A DNA stretch of 64,000 bases from Dryococelus australis (Eukaryota > Arthropoda > Insecta > Phasmatodea > Phasmatidae): the NCBI GenBank assembly GCA_029891345.1, contig CM057005.1:67031760-67095759 (forward strand), written 5' to 3'. Positions 1-10,051 of the stretch are shown piece after piece. The stretch's first letter is position 1. The number at the start of each line of letters is the position of its first letter. The notes under the pieces were generated by a model. That model was given only the letters and a program-made list of their open reading frames with translations, was not told where the DNA came from and did no database searches. Position numbers and translations under genes: made by a program.

Positions 1-149
1 AACAAAAATCGTATGTCTATCTGGAGATAAGGTGATCAGAAAGATGAGCCGGAATCTTTGAACGTCATTTTGAGACAGAATGCTACCATGTCCGCTTTGC
101 GATATTCGTGATCGGCGGTACCAAATTGACAAAAATTAAAGTCTCAGTT

Positions 150-197
150 TTATGTTCCAGTTGGGCCCACAAAAGTGTCTGGCTCATAGACTATATA
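150..197 (+). repeat. Possible decayed end of a GTTCACG-TIR subfamily II element
   Basis: The stretch GGGCCCACAAAAGTG followed by a decayed end running into CTATATA resembles the right end of subfamily II elements elsewhere in the window (GGGCCTCAAAAGTGCTCACT). The TIR itself is badly degraded and no left part is visible, so this may be coincidence. Confidence 0.25.
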
Positions 198-290
198 AAA
201 TAAACTCTTAGTAAAAATGTCCATTTACCTGCAAGGAACTTAACAGTGACAACTATAGAATACTTAAATACCCAGAATACTGTTAGAAAA

Positions 291-626
291 CTACTAACAC
301 GAGCTGCCTCGTCAATTTACAATACTGTAGCTACGAAAACAACTCCAACAAGTACGGTAGGCCTTGCTGTTCTGTATACGTCGTTGACTGGTTGTAAAAA
401 CTACTAACACGAGCTGCCTCGTCAATTTCCAATACTGTAGCTACGAAAACAACTCCTTCGACAAGTACGGTAGGCCTTGCTGTTCTGTCTACGTCGTTGA
501 CTGGTTGTAAAAACTACTAACACGAGCTGCCTCGTCAATTTCCAATACTGTAGCTACGAAAACAACTCCTTCGACAAGTACGGTAGGCCTTGCTGTTCTG
601 TATACGTCGTTGACTGGTTGTAAAAA
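291..626. repeat. Tandem repeat, three copies of a 113-bp unit
   Basis: Three near-identical head-to-tail units begin with CTACTAACACGAGCTGCCTC. They lie at 291-400 (110 bp, one 3-bp deletion), 401-513 and 514-626 (113 bp each), and differ at only a few other positions. Such identity suggests recent unequal exchange. The unit carries no open reading frame shared by all copies, and I recognise no family. Confidence 0.9.
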
Positions 627-1404
627 TTTCGTTAGTTTATATTTCCAGTCAGTTAAATTTGAATACAGTAAACGAAACCGTATTTAATATTTTCTCGATT
701 TTTTATCCTGATAAGTTATTATGAAATTCCCTGGTGGAATAACGTAAAAACTAAAGCTTTACACAACACTCATAAAACATATATACTGGAGATTAAGTTC
801 GTATGAAAGTTCATGCGCACACATGAACACATGCAGTTTCTTTCAATTACGAGTATTTCTTATCATGCAGTGTTTCAATAATTCATGAACTCTGACGGAA
901 AATCTCTCGGTATTTCTTCGATCGCTTTGTTGGGATATGCAATCCGCTTGCGGGCTTTCCGATTATTAAAAAAAAAAAAAAGGCTTGATTTATAGATGTA
1001 ATACCGCGTTTTCGGTAAAAGCGAGAAAATAAATTAAAACAGACGTTCTGCTCATTAAGAGAAAAATTCAATCATCGCACTGGACGCGTAACTAGGATGT
1101 TTTATTTATTTATTTTTTTTACCCATAAAGCTGTCAGTAACAAATTTACCGTTTTCGTGTTAAAATACAAAACAGTAGGTGGGAAATGTTATCTTTAAGA
1201 GAAATGGAACCTCAACTGGAAAGTTTTGGGACATTCAGTAAAAACAAATGCCATTAAGGCCATCAATATGTTAGTGAACGAAATTATTCCTCGAAGCAGA
1301 TCACGATATCCTTCCTTCCGCTTGTGATTATTACATTTACAATGTCTAATAGCTTGATCCCGCCTACATTTTTTATATAGTCTATATTCGCGGTATCTCC
1401 ACAC
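627..1404. other. AT-rich unassigned stretch
   Basis: No repeat family or coding signal is recognised. The stretch contains an A-run near 968-981 and a T-rich patch near 1100-1120. Short ORFs here have no recognisable similarity. Confidence 0.5.
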
Positions 1405-1632
1405 GTTTTGAATCAAACCGAAAAATCATCCCATGTGTGGTGCATTATGTTTTTGGTCCTTTTTTAATGTGTAATGTATGACAAGCGTTTTATATATTTT
1501 TGTTAACAGCATATTGCTTTCGATTAAATTGAACTTTAAACTTCTATTGTATCTATATAAATTATAATATTTCGCAATTAGTATGGACAAAACCAAAGAG
1601 AAATAAATGTGACGGTAATACAAGATGTCCAC
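1405..1632 (+). repeat. GTTCACG-TIR subfamily III fragment
   Basis: The order TTTTGAATCAAACC, a T-rich block, TGTATGACAAGCG, TTTATA and an AT-rich interior ending in CAATTAGTATGGACAAAA parallels the left half of the better-preserved copy at 40008-40667. The left TIR and the right half are missing. Confidence 0.55.
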
Positions 1633-1639
1633 TGAAATT

Positions 1640-1812
1640 CCATTTAGGAATTCCCCGCCACTTCACCCACTATCCAGGCGGAATATTAGGACCTAGGTTC
1701 GAATCCCGGGTAAGGCATGGGTGTTAATTTAAGTTAGGTTATAAGTTAGTCTGTAAGCCGTCCCCTGCTAAGTTCTCAAGCATAAAACCGGGAGACGTTA
1801 AAAAAAAAAACC
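1640..1812 (+). mobile_element. tRNA-derived SINE (SINE2-like)
   Basis: A Pol III B-box-like motif, GGTTCGAATCCCGGG, at about 1698-1712 is followed by about 80 bp of tRNA-unrelated body. The unit ends in GGGAGACGTTA plus an A-run of about 11, as expected for a retroposed SINE. The 5' tRNA-like head is weak. The GAGACGTTAA end is shared with the SINE at 21543-21764. Confidence 0.6.
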
Positions 1813-1869
1813 CTTTACAATACAATACCATCTGAAATAGAAACTTCGGCGAGATATCTATAAATCCAA

Positions 1870-2187
1870 GTCTTATATCCGCCACTGGAGGCCGGCCCGC
1901 TGTACTCGGGTGATAATGCTAGCCTTCGAGTCTTCCCGAAGACGTAACGAGAGCGTTATCACGCGGGCGGGGCCAGGGCATACAGGGCGCGCTCCGGCGG
2001 TTGAAGGTCACACCACTTGCCGGCCCGACCGCTTGGAACAGCTCCAAGTTCCAGCAGCAGGCACGCACTACCCCTCCTACACCATCCCACTCCACACAAT
2101 AACACACTGCTCGACGTCCGTCAATAAACCTTGCCTCCGCCCAGCCACGCCGCGCCATGTGCTGGCTGGCCGTTTCCTGATACTCTC
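1870..2187. other. GC- and CpG-rich unassigned stretch
   Basis: The base composition is unlike the AT-rich flanks, with many CpG dinucleotides. A 182-codon open frame on + (1910-2458) runs through it and on into two different repeats. It shows no recognisable domain, so I do not call it a gene. Confidence 0.4.
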
Positions 2188-2275
2188 AACTCACGGCTAC
2201 TTCCACCTTTTCTCAAGCCCAGCTAAAGTTCTACTTCCAGGATATTCCTCCGCCTCATGTGGACAACGCTTAAAG
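2188..2275 (-). repeat. GTTCACG-TIR subfamily III fragment (one end)
   Basis: CTCACGGCTACTTCC, then CAGCTAAAGTTCTACTTCCAGG and ATTCCTCCGCCTCATG match the terminal 80-90 bp of subfamily III copies at 51780 and 54090. The rest of the element is absent. Confidence 0.65.
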
Positions 2276-2795
2276 CGGTTTTCACAAAACTGTGATGCGT
2301 TGCGATGCGATGCGGTTTGGCGCGATGCGTTTGACGCCGATGATCAACCGACCGATTCCAATTGTGATTTCACTATAATGCGACAGTTTGTCGGCGATGG
2401 GTGCTATGCTGCCAACCGTTCTCACGAAAGAAATTTAAGTTTTTGGCCAGAATGTTGAACAAAAGAAATACGAAAAATTGGTCTGTTGGAACGAAAACAG
2501 AAAAATAAAGAAAAATTTTTAAAAGATAAGGCAACACTACGAAATAATACACAGAAAGTTTGCTTTGCGCCAAATGCGTATTTGTTTACAAAAACACAAC
2601 ACTACTCTTTTAAGTCGTCAGTGCTCAAAGTAAACAACAATTTTTCTTCTTCTTATCTGTCGTCGTCCGCCGGCGGCAACGCAGATGCACGAACCTCATG
2701 CAGCTCTGTCGACGCCGTCGGTCCGCATCAACAGGCTGCTTTATTCTGATTGGCTACAGCTCATCACATCGCAGTATGTGAAAATCTCTTCAAGA
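2275..2795. mobile_element. TIR repeat of unknown class
   Basis: The left end, GGTTTTCACAAAACTGTGATG, is mirrored by the right end, CGCAGTATGTGAAAATCTC, giving imperfect terminal inverted repeats of about 25-30 bp about 520 bp apart. A short GATGC-rich microsatellite lies just inside the left end, and a GATTGGCT box just inside the right end. No coding remnant is seen. Confidence 0.45.
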
Positions 2796-2987
2796 GCTCC
2801 GCCAACTGCGATGCAGAGTGCTTGAAATCCTGTTTGTTTTTTTTACGAAACTATTAAACCCGCCACCAGTATGTTTACCTACGAAAATACACCGTACCCT
2901 AGACGAAGCAGGAATGGTACTTTAAAATACCACGCGTGCTGACGTATCTTAAAACGTAACCAGCCTTACACGAGTCAAACTACGATA

Positions 2988-3198
2988 TAGGTTGTTCACG
3001 GTAAAGTGGGCACTTTTGAAGTCCTAGTTACTTTTTCTTTCAGTCATTTTTTACCCTTTTTAAATAAATATGGCACCGTTAGTAATGAACACAGTGTTTA
3101 TATTCCCCCGCACTCAGAAGATAACGCCTAGGGCTAAAATAAAATATATTTATTGAGACGGCTTTCAAAAGAGCTCACTTCACAGTGAATAGCCTATA
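2988..3198 (-). mobile_element. GTTCACG-TIR subfamily II element, full length
   Basis: It starts with TATAGGTTGTTCACGGTAAA and ends with TTCACAGTGAATAGCCTATA, with the TA-flanked inverted ends of the group. The interior (CCTAGTTACTTTTTC near the start, an internal TTAAATAAATAT, a late CCTAGGGCTAAAATAAAATA) is the reverse complement of the plus-oriented subfamily II copies. Confidence 0.85.
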
Positions 3199-3395
3199 GG
3201 AGCTTGTACTGAACTCTGCTTCAGACTTTTCATTAGTAATATGATATGGTCACCGCTGAAGATCCCATAGGTACACGCAGCACTATGAGAACACTGCACG
3301 CCAGTTCAGAGGCCTGCGCGTAGGGGCGATGGCGCTCTTGTAATGCGTGCCAGTGTAACCCTTATAGCTCCCGCGCTTCTCGGCCAAAAAAAAAA
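3199..3395 (+). repeat. RepD terminal module (+ orientation)
   Basis: The order GAACTCTGCTTCAGACTTT, ATATGGTCACCGCTGAAGATC, GGGGCGATGG, GTGCCAGTGTAACCC and GCTCCCGCGCTTCTC is repeated at 12185 and, in part, at 27066. Inverted counterparts lie at 6523 and 33925. It ends in an A-run (3386-3402). Confidence 0.65.
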
Positions 3396-3580
3396 AAAAA
3401 AAAGCGAAAAGGATGCAGGCGGCATCCCTATCTAAGTCTAGAAAATTACACCAAATCGTCAACACACCTCATTCTCAGCTTTGTTGGTCCCACGGTAAGT
3501 CAAATGAACTGCGGTTTGAAAATTGTAACAATATATTTGTGCAGTACAACGTACCCCGCATTCAAGTCGGTTTACGTTGC

Positions 3581-3868
3581 TTAACCCTTTCTGACTCACT
3601 TTAATTTACTACTTCAGGTGTCGCAATCAAGACATTTTATGACGCGTGCTGTACTTAAGTCGACACTACACTTTTTTCGTTTCCAATGAGATGTAAGCCA
3701 TATCTTTGGCTTACTAATTAGGACCTAGACCAGTTAAGATGAATTGCGAATAATTTACCCACAGGTAAGATAATTGGCCATTTAGTTTTGTAGTGTGCCG
3801 TACAAACAAAAAATTACCTACACGTGCGTAAAGTACACAATTGGGTACAATAGGTCTGAATGGGTTAA
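3581..3868 (-). mobile_element. piggyBac-like MITE, complete with TTAA at both ends
   Basis: The element is bounded by TTAA at 3581-3584 and 3865-3868. Its inverted ends are CCCTTTCTGACTCA and GGTCTGAATGGG (reverse complement CCCATTCAGACC). TTAA flanks plus CCC...GGG termini are the established signature of the piggyBac superfamily. No transposase remains. Three further copies lie at 18806, 30737 and 53575. Confidence 0.8.
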
Positions 3869-4221
3869 GTTTGAGGAGAGATCTGATATCATCTACACAA
3901 CGAGGCTCGTCGTGGAAGAGCAGTTTGGCCAGCAGATAATGTAGACAGCAGAAACTGCGGTATGAACAATTTTAACCAGAGACTATCGATAAGGGAGACT
4001 CAATCGTCTTCTGCAATCCGCAGCTTTGGCCCAAGAACTGCCAGACCGACTGTCACGTTCATCCTCGGTGTCTGTGCGACTCGCGCGGAAACCGAGGACG
4101 GCTTCTGATTGGCTGTTGTAGTTTTCCGCTCTGTCTGTTCCGCGTGATCGGGCGTACATGTGAACCAGGCATAACAGGTCAATACACTAATAGCGAAATA
4201 ACGTAGTCGAAAACAGTGTAA
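3869..4221. other. Unassigned stretch
   Basis: A moderately GC-rich interval with a CTGATTGGCTG box near 4108. No repeat or coding similarity is recognised. Confidence 0.45.
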
Positions 4222-4626
4222 TGGCTGTTCACGATAAAGTGAGCACTTTTGAAATCAACCTTGAAAAAAGTCGCTGCTCCTATCTCCATATATATTTTAA
4301 CGGGCGCACTGAGTGACGCGCCCAGTAAACTTGATAACGATGGAGGGAAAGTAGTTCCATATCTTAACATCGTACAGAAAGAGTTATGTAACCATTTGTG
4401 ATAACTTAAATTATTTGTTTCGATTTCTGTTTTTTTAATGTATCTAAAATTACCACATTTGTAATACATTTACTTTTCTAATAATTCCACATTTTCACCT
4501 GATCGACGCATGAACAAAACGAGGAGGCCCATGGCAATGCTAATTTTATATAAGGCAGAAGATTACACAACGTGCATACAAGTAGATCTTAAGCTGGATT
4601 TTCGAATTGAACCGTGAACAGCCTAT
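4222..4626 (+). mobile_element. GTTCACG-TIR subfamily I element, full length
   Basis: The ends are GGCTGTTCACGATAAAGTGA and TGAACCGTGAACAGCCTATA. The interior order is typical of the subfamily: GAAATCAACCTTG, GTCGCTGCTCC, ACGGGCGCACTGAGTGAC, then TGATCGACGCATGAA and AAGTAGATCTTAAGC. About 405 bp; non-coding. Confidence 0.9.
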
Positions 4627-4889
4627 ACTAATATATCACATCACTTATATGTAAAAATTGTGCTGACAGTCGTAGCCACGTGGTACTAACCGTAGAGGGA
4701 AAAGGGGTACAGTGCGCGTACGAGCTGCGCAGTATAACCACTTCCGTGTTCAAACAATTAGACTCGTTTTCTGCCACTATAGCATTATCAAAAATAACTT
4801 GGACAGGATTTGAAGTAATAACACGGTTTATAGGGTAAGCACTTTGAAATGTTCGCACATATCCTATAACCTAGCGTTGAAACAATAAA

Positions 4890-5312
4890 TAATGCTGTTT
4901 ACAGTCAACTGAACATTTTTGAAACCCCTGCTAAAGTCTTACTTGTATGCGCATTGTGTATTCATCCACCATATGTAACAGAACAATTGTAACGGGCTTG
5001 ATCACTTTATTCATGCGCAGGTCAATTGAATTCTGTCGAATTATGAGAAAAGTAAATATTTTACCAATTTACTTATTCTGACTTATGTGCATTAGAAATA
5101 ACAGGAAGCAAACGAAATAATTTAAGTGCTCAGAAATGTTTACCTAAAACTTAATTCTACTTTAACACATGGAACTATTTTTCTCTCTACTATTACCAAC
5201 TTTATCGGGCACTCATCTGTCAAGTGTGTACATTAAAATATATACAGGGAGGGGCAGTGGCATTTTATTAACAGTTGATTTCAAAAGTGCCGAAAAAACT
5301 GTATAGCCTATA
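4890..5312 (-). mobile_element. GTTCACG-TIR subfamily I element, diverged
   Basis: Left end TGCTGTTTACAGTCAACTGA, right end AAACTGTATAGCCTATA. The subfamily landmarks CTTACTTGTATGCGCATTG, TCACTTTATTCATGCG and ATTAAAATATATACAGGGAG occur in reverse order. Mutations in both TIRs mark it as one of the older copies. Confidence 0.75.
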
Positions 5313-5488
5313 GATTATATTCATGTTAGTCAAATAATTTTAGTCTTGTAAAAGCGGAAATTCAAATGTAAACAAACCGTTTCCTCACCGTTAACTATGT
5401 GATTGACAGTTGTACTGGCGATGGGCGATGTCAATGTCGGCTACGTGCATAGAAGTTAAAAAACACTCTACCATCATATTTAGTCTAA

Positions 5489-5746
5489 TGGAGTGGCGTG
5501 GAGAGATTTGGGCGGCTCTTAACATCGAGGTCTTGAGAATCGGATGAGGATGAAGTGAGGTGAGCATGGAGCTGCGCCGGAACGCAAGGGGAAAAAAGGG
5601 GAGAACTCCGAGGAAACCCGCCTACCAGCGGCAACGTCCGGCACGATTCCCACATGCGAACATCCGGGGCGACACCGTAGGGAGTCGAACCCGATTCGCC
5701 TACGTGGAAGCCGAGTGGCTTAACAACTAAAACACCGCGGTCCCTT
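5489..5746 (-). mobile_element. tRNA-derived SINE1
   Basis: On the minus strand this reads as a tRNA-like head (ACCGCGG..., A box region GTTAAGCCACTCGG, B box GGGTTCGACTCC), then a GC-rich body with GGGAATCGTGCCGG and a 3' end ...CTTAAGAGCCGCCCAAATCTC. Near-identical flanks TTTAGTCTAA (5479-5488) and TTCAGTCTTA (5747-5756) look like a mutated target duplication. Confidence 0.85.
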
Positions 5747-5756
5747 TTCAGTCTTA

Positions 5757-6034
5757 AGGGAGATCACGCCCTGCCATCTTGGATTTTCACCATTTTTGCA
5801 CGCTAAGTTCCATTTAATAATGTTCATAAACTAAATTTTCCGCACGACACTGAATACATAATAATTTATAAAGATTACTATTAAAACTCTACTACCTTGT
5901 TTATTAATTTTCAACAAGTGACTGCTGACGAGGTATAAGTAATTTTTTTTTATGCGGGCGATTGCATACGTGAATCTAGTAACAGTAGTCATGGACTACA
6001 TGTTTTGAAACATGCACAAAGCAATTCCCTAGGC
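5757..6034. other. AT-rich unassigned stretch
   Basis: No similarity is recognised between SINE1 and the hAT-like element. Confidence 0.4.
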
Positions 6035-6042
6035 CTTGTCGA

Positions 6043-6436
6043 TAGTGATGCGATAATAGCTTGTAAATAATCGATTATTCTATTATTTAATAATCTATTC
6101 ATCGATTATTTTAAAACAATTCAATTAATCCCGACTCTCGTATGTTTACACTTAAACAAAACAAAACATTGTCGATACCTACATGTTTCGCAATTATTAA
6201 AACCATAGAATATATTTTGAAACAACCAATTTTCGAAATAGCAGAATTTATTAAAAATAAACAGAAAATTTTTTCGTGAGCATAGTAAACATCTTTATAG
6301 AAATATACTGTATTTGCGGTCAATTGTATGTATGGACTAAAAAAGGCAAACAATTATATTTACTTATTATTTATTCGAATAAAAAATAATCATCGATTCA
6401 TTCTAATTACAAAATCATGCGATTATCCCATCACTA
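6043..6436. mobile_element. hAT-type MITE with 8-bp target duplication
   Basis: Terminal inverted repeats TAGTGATGCGATAAT and ATTATCCCATCACTA bound a 394-bp AT-rich, non-coding body with repeated CGATTATT motifs. Flanks CTTGTCGA (6035-6042) and TTTGTCGA (6437-6444) match in 7 of 8 bases. An 8-bp duplication and a TAGTGATG terminus are diagnostic of the hAT superfamily. Confidence 0.88.
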
Positions 6437-6522
6437 TTTGTCGACGCCCAAAATAGAATACAAAATATATTATGCAAGTTACGGCGAAAGTTCCGTAAAT
6501 AAAATATGGCGGGGAATCATCC

Positions 6523-6650
6523 CCTTTAAGGGGATTATGTAGCTGCGTGTTCAAGGTAAAGAAGCGAGGGAGCGATACGGGCGACACTAACACGCACTTC
6601 TAGAGCCTCATCGCTCCTGCGCGCAAAGCCTGCAGTGTTTCCGTCGTGAT
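6523..6650 (-). repeat. RepD terminal module (- orientation), 5' end of a larger repeat
   Basis: Beginning at CTTTAAGGGGATTATG, the interval GAAGCGAGGGAGCG, ATACGGGCGACACTAACACG and CTCATCGCTCCTGCGCGC is the reverse complement of the 3199 and 12185 modules. It is followed directly by RepR, so the module seems to be the terminal inverted repeat of that element. Confidence 0.6.
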
Positions 6651-6654
6651 GCTG

Positions 6655-7065
6655 TACTGTGCAAATTAGATCTGTGTAACAGAGGGACCTTACGCGATAA
6701 AAGCCCGCATATTAAACTACGCCCGTATTTTTATACTTCTCTCTTGCCGCTCAAGGAAACTGCATAGGAAAGCTTTAAAAATGCGATATTTGACCATTTG
6801 CGCGAATTTTTTTTTTCCTGCCTGAATACACTATATGATAATTGTAAAAAGATAGGCACATACACTATTGTTATTTCCCCCCCCCCCCCTTTTATTGACA
6901 AAAAGTCGCATTTCCAGAACATGTACTTACCTAGATACGCGTATTTGCGCAAACGATGATTCCACAGCAAATGTTTCCGTACATAGTCCTGCGAAACAGC
7001 CTTCAACTCAGGTGAGTGGAATAATGCTGCATGGCTTGTTTAGAAAGCGTCATGTATGTGTCTCG
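6655..7065 (+). repeat. RepR dispersed repeat, copy 1
   Basis: Shares with 11655-12000 the ordered blocks TTAGATCTGTGTAACAG, CATAGGAAAGCTTTAAAAA, AAAAAGATAGGCACATA, GCATTTCCAGAACATGTA, GATACGCGTATTTGCGCAAA and TTTCCGTACATAG. A 13-base C-run (6877-6889) replaces the corresponding interior of copy 2. Function unknown; no coding remnant. Confidence 0.7.
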
Positions 7066-7200
7066 TAGAGGGTGTATGGCTGTAACGACAGAGGTGATGT
7101 GCTTTGTGCTTTTTGAAAAACATTACACGAAAATGTACGCAATGGTTTTGATAGTTCTGTGGGAAGAAAAAAGCGGTTGAATGTCGGAACGTGGAGTGGT

Positions 7201-7627
7201 TATAGACTGTTAACGGTTAACCGAGCACTTTTGAAAGCCCTGCTTAAGATCTACTTGTATGCACGTTGTGTATTCTTCCGCCTTATGTAAGATTAACATT
7301 GCCACGGGCCACATGGCTTTACTACGTCGGACAAGTGAAACTGTGAAATTATTAGAAAATAATTCTTAACAAATCTGCTAATTTTTACACTTAAATGCGA
7401 AAAAAAAAAACCAGAAAGGGAGGAAATAATTTAAGTTGTTAGAAATGGTTCCCCTACACTTTTTATTCGACGTTAAGATACGGAACTAATTCCCATCCAT
7501 CGTTACCAAACGTTCCTGGGCGCATGTCACTCAGAGCGCCTGCTAAAATACATGCAGGTAGGAGCAGTGACTTTTTTTTTCTGAGGTTGATTTCAAAATT
7601 GCTGACTTTATCGTGAACAGCCTGTAA
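7201..7627 (-). mobile_element. GTTCACG-TIR subfamily I element, full length
   Basis: Left end TATAGACTGTTAACGGTTAA, right end TTTATCGTGAACAGCCTGTA. In reverse orientation it carries AAGCCCTGCTTAAGATCTAC, TGCACGTTGTGTATTCTTCC, ACATTGCCACGG and GGGCGCATGTCACTCAG. About 427 bp. Confidence 0.88.
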
Positions 7628-7956
7628 CTGCGCGGCTGGCGTGCGCACTCTACCCCTGCGTTCTACCAAAGTTCCAGTCTCTCTTCCCCCCCCCCCCCCC
7701 CCCCGTGAACGAGCGACAATAGGATCGGCACGTCACGGCGCGGCTAGCAACCGCCAAGGCCGCCACACGGGCTGCAGTGACAGCCCTGACCTGCCGCAAC
7801 CCGCACCGCGCCGTTATAATTGCCGGCGAGGTGAGGATGCGATAGCGATAAGCGTGAGGGCCGCGCTTCTTTGGCGGAGATAGCCCAAGGCCGACGCTGC
7901 AAGGCGAGCGAAACACAGTCACCTGCGGCTGTAAGGCTGTCCGCGATGTCGTAAAC
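7628..7956. other. GC/CpG-rich stretch with a C19 tract
   Basis: A 19-base C homopolymer occupies 7686-7704. The flanking 250 bp is CpG-rich (GGCACGTCACGGCGCGGC, GCCGGCGAGGTGAGG) and contrasts with the AT-rich surroundings. Overlapping short ORFs on both strands show no recognisable domain. It could be a CpG-rich regulatory element or GC-rich repeat; I cannot decide. Confidence 0.4.
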
Positions 7957-8190
7957 GCTGTTCGCGGTAAAGTGAGCACTTAAGGCCCTTCTTCCAAAAG
8001 GCATTAATCCCTAATAAATATTTTTTATTGCAGTCTCAGACGTTAAGTTTTGAGAGTGATGAAATGTATACACTGTGTTTATTAGTCATATTACTATGTT
8101 TACATTAAAAAGTGGCGGAAAGGTAGAAATTAATTGAAAGGAAAAATTACCAGGGCGTTAAAAAGTACTCACCTTACGTAAATAGCTAAC
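7957..8190 (+). mobile_element. GTTCACG-TIR subfamily II element
   Basis: Starts GCTGTTCGCGGTAAAGTGAG and ends AAAAAGTACTCACC with a decayed right TIR (TTACGTAAATAGC). Interior landmarks are AATAAATATT, GTCTCAGACGTTAAG, TATACACTGTGTTTATTAG and GAAAGGAAAAATTACCAGGG. The next element begins within two bases of its end. Confidence 0.85.
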
Positions 8191-8612
8191 GCTGTTCACG
8201 GTAAAGTGAGCTCTTTTGATATGAACCTTAGAAAATTCACTGCCCCTTATCGCATATATTTTAATAGGTGTATCGAGCGACATTTGCCCAGTAAAGTTAA
8301 TAACGATGGATAGAGAATAGTTCCATATCTTAACTTCTAACAAAAAATGTTAAGTAACATTTTGTGACAACTTAAAACTTTTTCTTTCGCTTTCTGTGTG
8401 TTTTTTTTATGCATCGAAGTGTGAAAATGAGCAGATTCGTATAATATTTACTTTCCTAATAATTTCTCAGTTTTACTTGACCGACGAATGAATAAAGTAA
8501 TGAGGCCAATTGGAACGTTAATTTTACATAAGGCGGTAGAAGAGACAACATGCATACAGGTAGTTCTTAAGCAGGGCTATCAAAAGTGCTCATTTCACCG
8601 CGAACAGCCTAT
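8191..8612 (+). mobile_element. GTTCACG-TIR subfamily I element, full length
   Basis: Starts GCTGTTCACGGTAAAGTGAG and ends TTCACCGCGAACAGCCTATA. The interior includes ACCTTAGAAAATTCACTGCC, GACCGACGAATGAA and CAGGTAGTTCTTAAGCAGGG. It abuts the subfamily II element at its left in the same orientation. Confidence 0.88.
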
Positions 8613-8974
8613 AACCAAAGCAGACGGCAAAAATGCAACGTTAATGTCCGCTCGTCCGACACGCCCCACATCGCTCATAATCAATAGTAAACTTTCATGC
8701 ACCAGCACTGTGGTGGCTTCGTTTCGTATGGCCGCGAGGAACAAGGGAGTGAGTTTCGCCTGTGGCGGCAGCCAATGGACAAGTGACTTCTGCTCGTTTA
8801 TGTAGAGGACTGTGGAATCTAGCTTGGTGCAATGCGAAAATGGCAGGGTCTCTGGTCATGAGGAGCTAAACGTGACTTAACGTAGCTGTGGGAGAGTATT
8901 ACACGGCTGTAGAATTTTATCCTCGCAATGACTTTAGCTGAACTTCCAGAACATTGATTTCATTTAATCGGGTA
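8613..8974. other. Unassigned stretch
   Basis: Moderate GC content, no recognised repeat and no convincing coding similarity. The small + ORF ending at 8805 starts inside the preceding MITE and is not supported. Confidence 0.4.
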
Positions 8975-9146
8975 AAAATATTTTTCGAAGAAAACGTGAG
9001 TCCCGGTTTTACTTGAATGACACATGAATAAAGTGAGAAAGTCGATGACTATATTAATTTTACACATGGCGGAAGGATATAAAATGAGAAGAAAGGCTCA
9101 TATGCAGGGACTTCAAAAGTGCTCAATTAATCGTGGACAGACTATA
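8975..9146 (+). repeat. GTTCACG-TIR subfamily I, right-half fragment
   Basis: Contains TTACTTGAATGACACATGAA, a degraded AATTTTACACATGGCGGAAG and the decayed terminus TTCAAAAGTGCTCAATTAAT ending in GACTATAG. The left half is missing. Confidence 0.7.
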
Positions 9147-9586
9147 GTTGCATTCACGGGAAAATAAATTTTTCCGAAGAGTGATGAGAGCTAAAAACCG
9201 CGAAACAGCTAGACCAAACAAAGAAACGAAACGCATGTCAGCAGTTGTCGACAGCTCACTTCCCTTTACGGTAGGGCAGCAGGGACTAAGTATGGTACAC
9301 CTGCTCTCCCCACCCTTCTTTAACGACCCAGAAACTTCCGGCATTGTCTTTCAGACAGCCCCCCCCCCTTTCGAGGAAATAAAATTGTTCCCACGGTCCT
9401 CGCAATAGTCGCTTTAAAAAAAAAATTATCTACGTCTTTATGCTATGAAGATAAGTTAATAACAGAGAATGGATAAAACACAATGCATTAACGACACTGC
9501 CTACCTTCTGGCAGCTGCGAAAATTAATAGGAAGTCCCATGTAAAGGAAATTTCGCCTCAGTGCATTAATTTCAAAGATAGACGTT
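9147..9586. other. Unassigned stretch with C10 tract
   Basis: A run of ten C lies at 9359-9368 and an A-run near 9416-9425. Overlapping ORFs on both strands (9123-9408) show no recognisable domain. Confidence 0.4.
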
Positions 9587-9790
9587 ATAGACTGTTCAAA
9601 GTAAATTGAGCACTTTTGAAGGCCCTCCCCTGATAAATATATTTTACTGCAGTCTCAGGCGTTAAATTTGAGAGTGATTAAATATATACAGGATGTTTCT
9701 TAGTCGTATTGCAATGTTTATATTAGCAAGTGGCTTAAATGTAGAAATTAATCGAAAGGAAAAATTTAGTAGGGCCTTAAAAAGTGCTCA
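9587..9790 (+). mobile_element. GTTCACG-TIR subfamily II element, right TIR lost
   Basis: Starts TATAGACTGTTCAAAGTAAA and keeps the subfamily interior (TGCAGTCTCAGGCGTTAAAT, GAAAGGAAAAATTTAGTAGG, CCTTAAAAAGTGCTCAC). It then breaks off before the terminal ACTTTACCGTGAACAG. Confidence 0.82.
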
Positions 9791-10051
9791 CACAAACAAA
9801 ATGTATTCTTCACGAATTTTATTTAGGAGAGTTTCCCTACAGCGGATGTTTCCGTCACATGTATCCTGTTTGCAAGGGATTTTCACAATTTGTTTTTACG
9901 AGAAAAAAAATAATAATATACTGCGTATCTATTTTGAAAACATACTCTCGTAGGGATCTTATATAAAATTGCACCATTACAATATGGGGGTTTTCATCGA
10001 CCTAGTACACACAGTTGAGGCGGTTGACAGTTCCATTCACTTTAAGGTTAA

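Noticed and set aside
1910-2458. 182-codon ORF on +
   Set aside because: It runs from GC-rich unassigned DNA through a subfamily III fragment and into a TIR repeat. No domain is recognisable, and composition alone explains the open frame.
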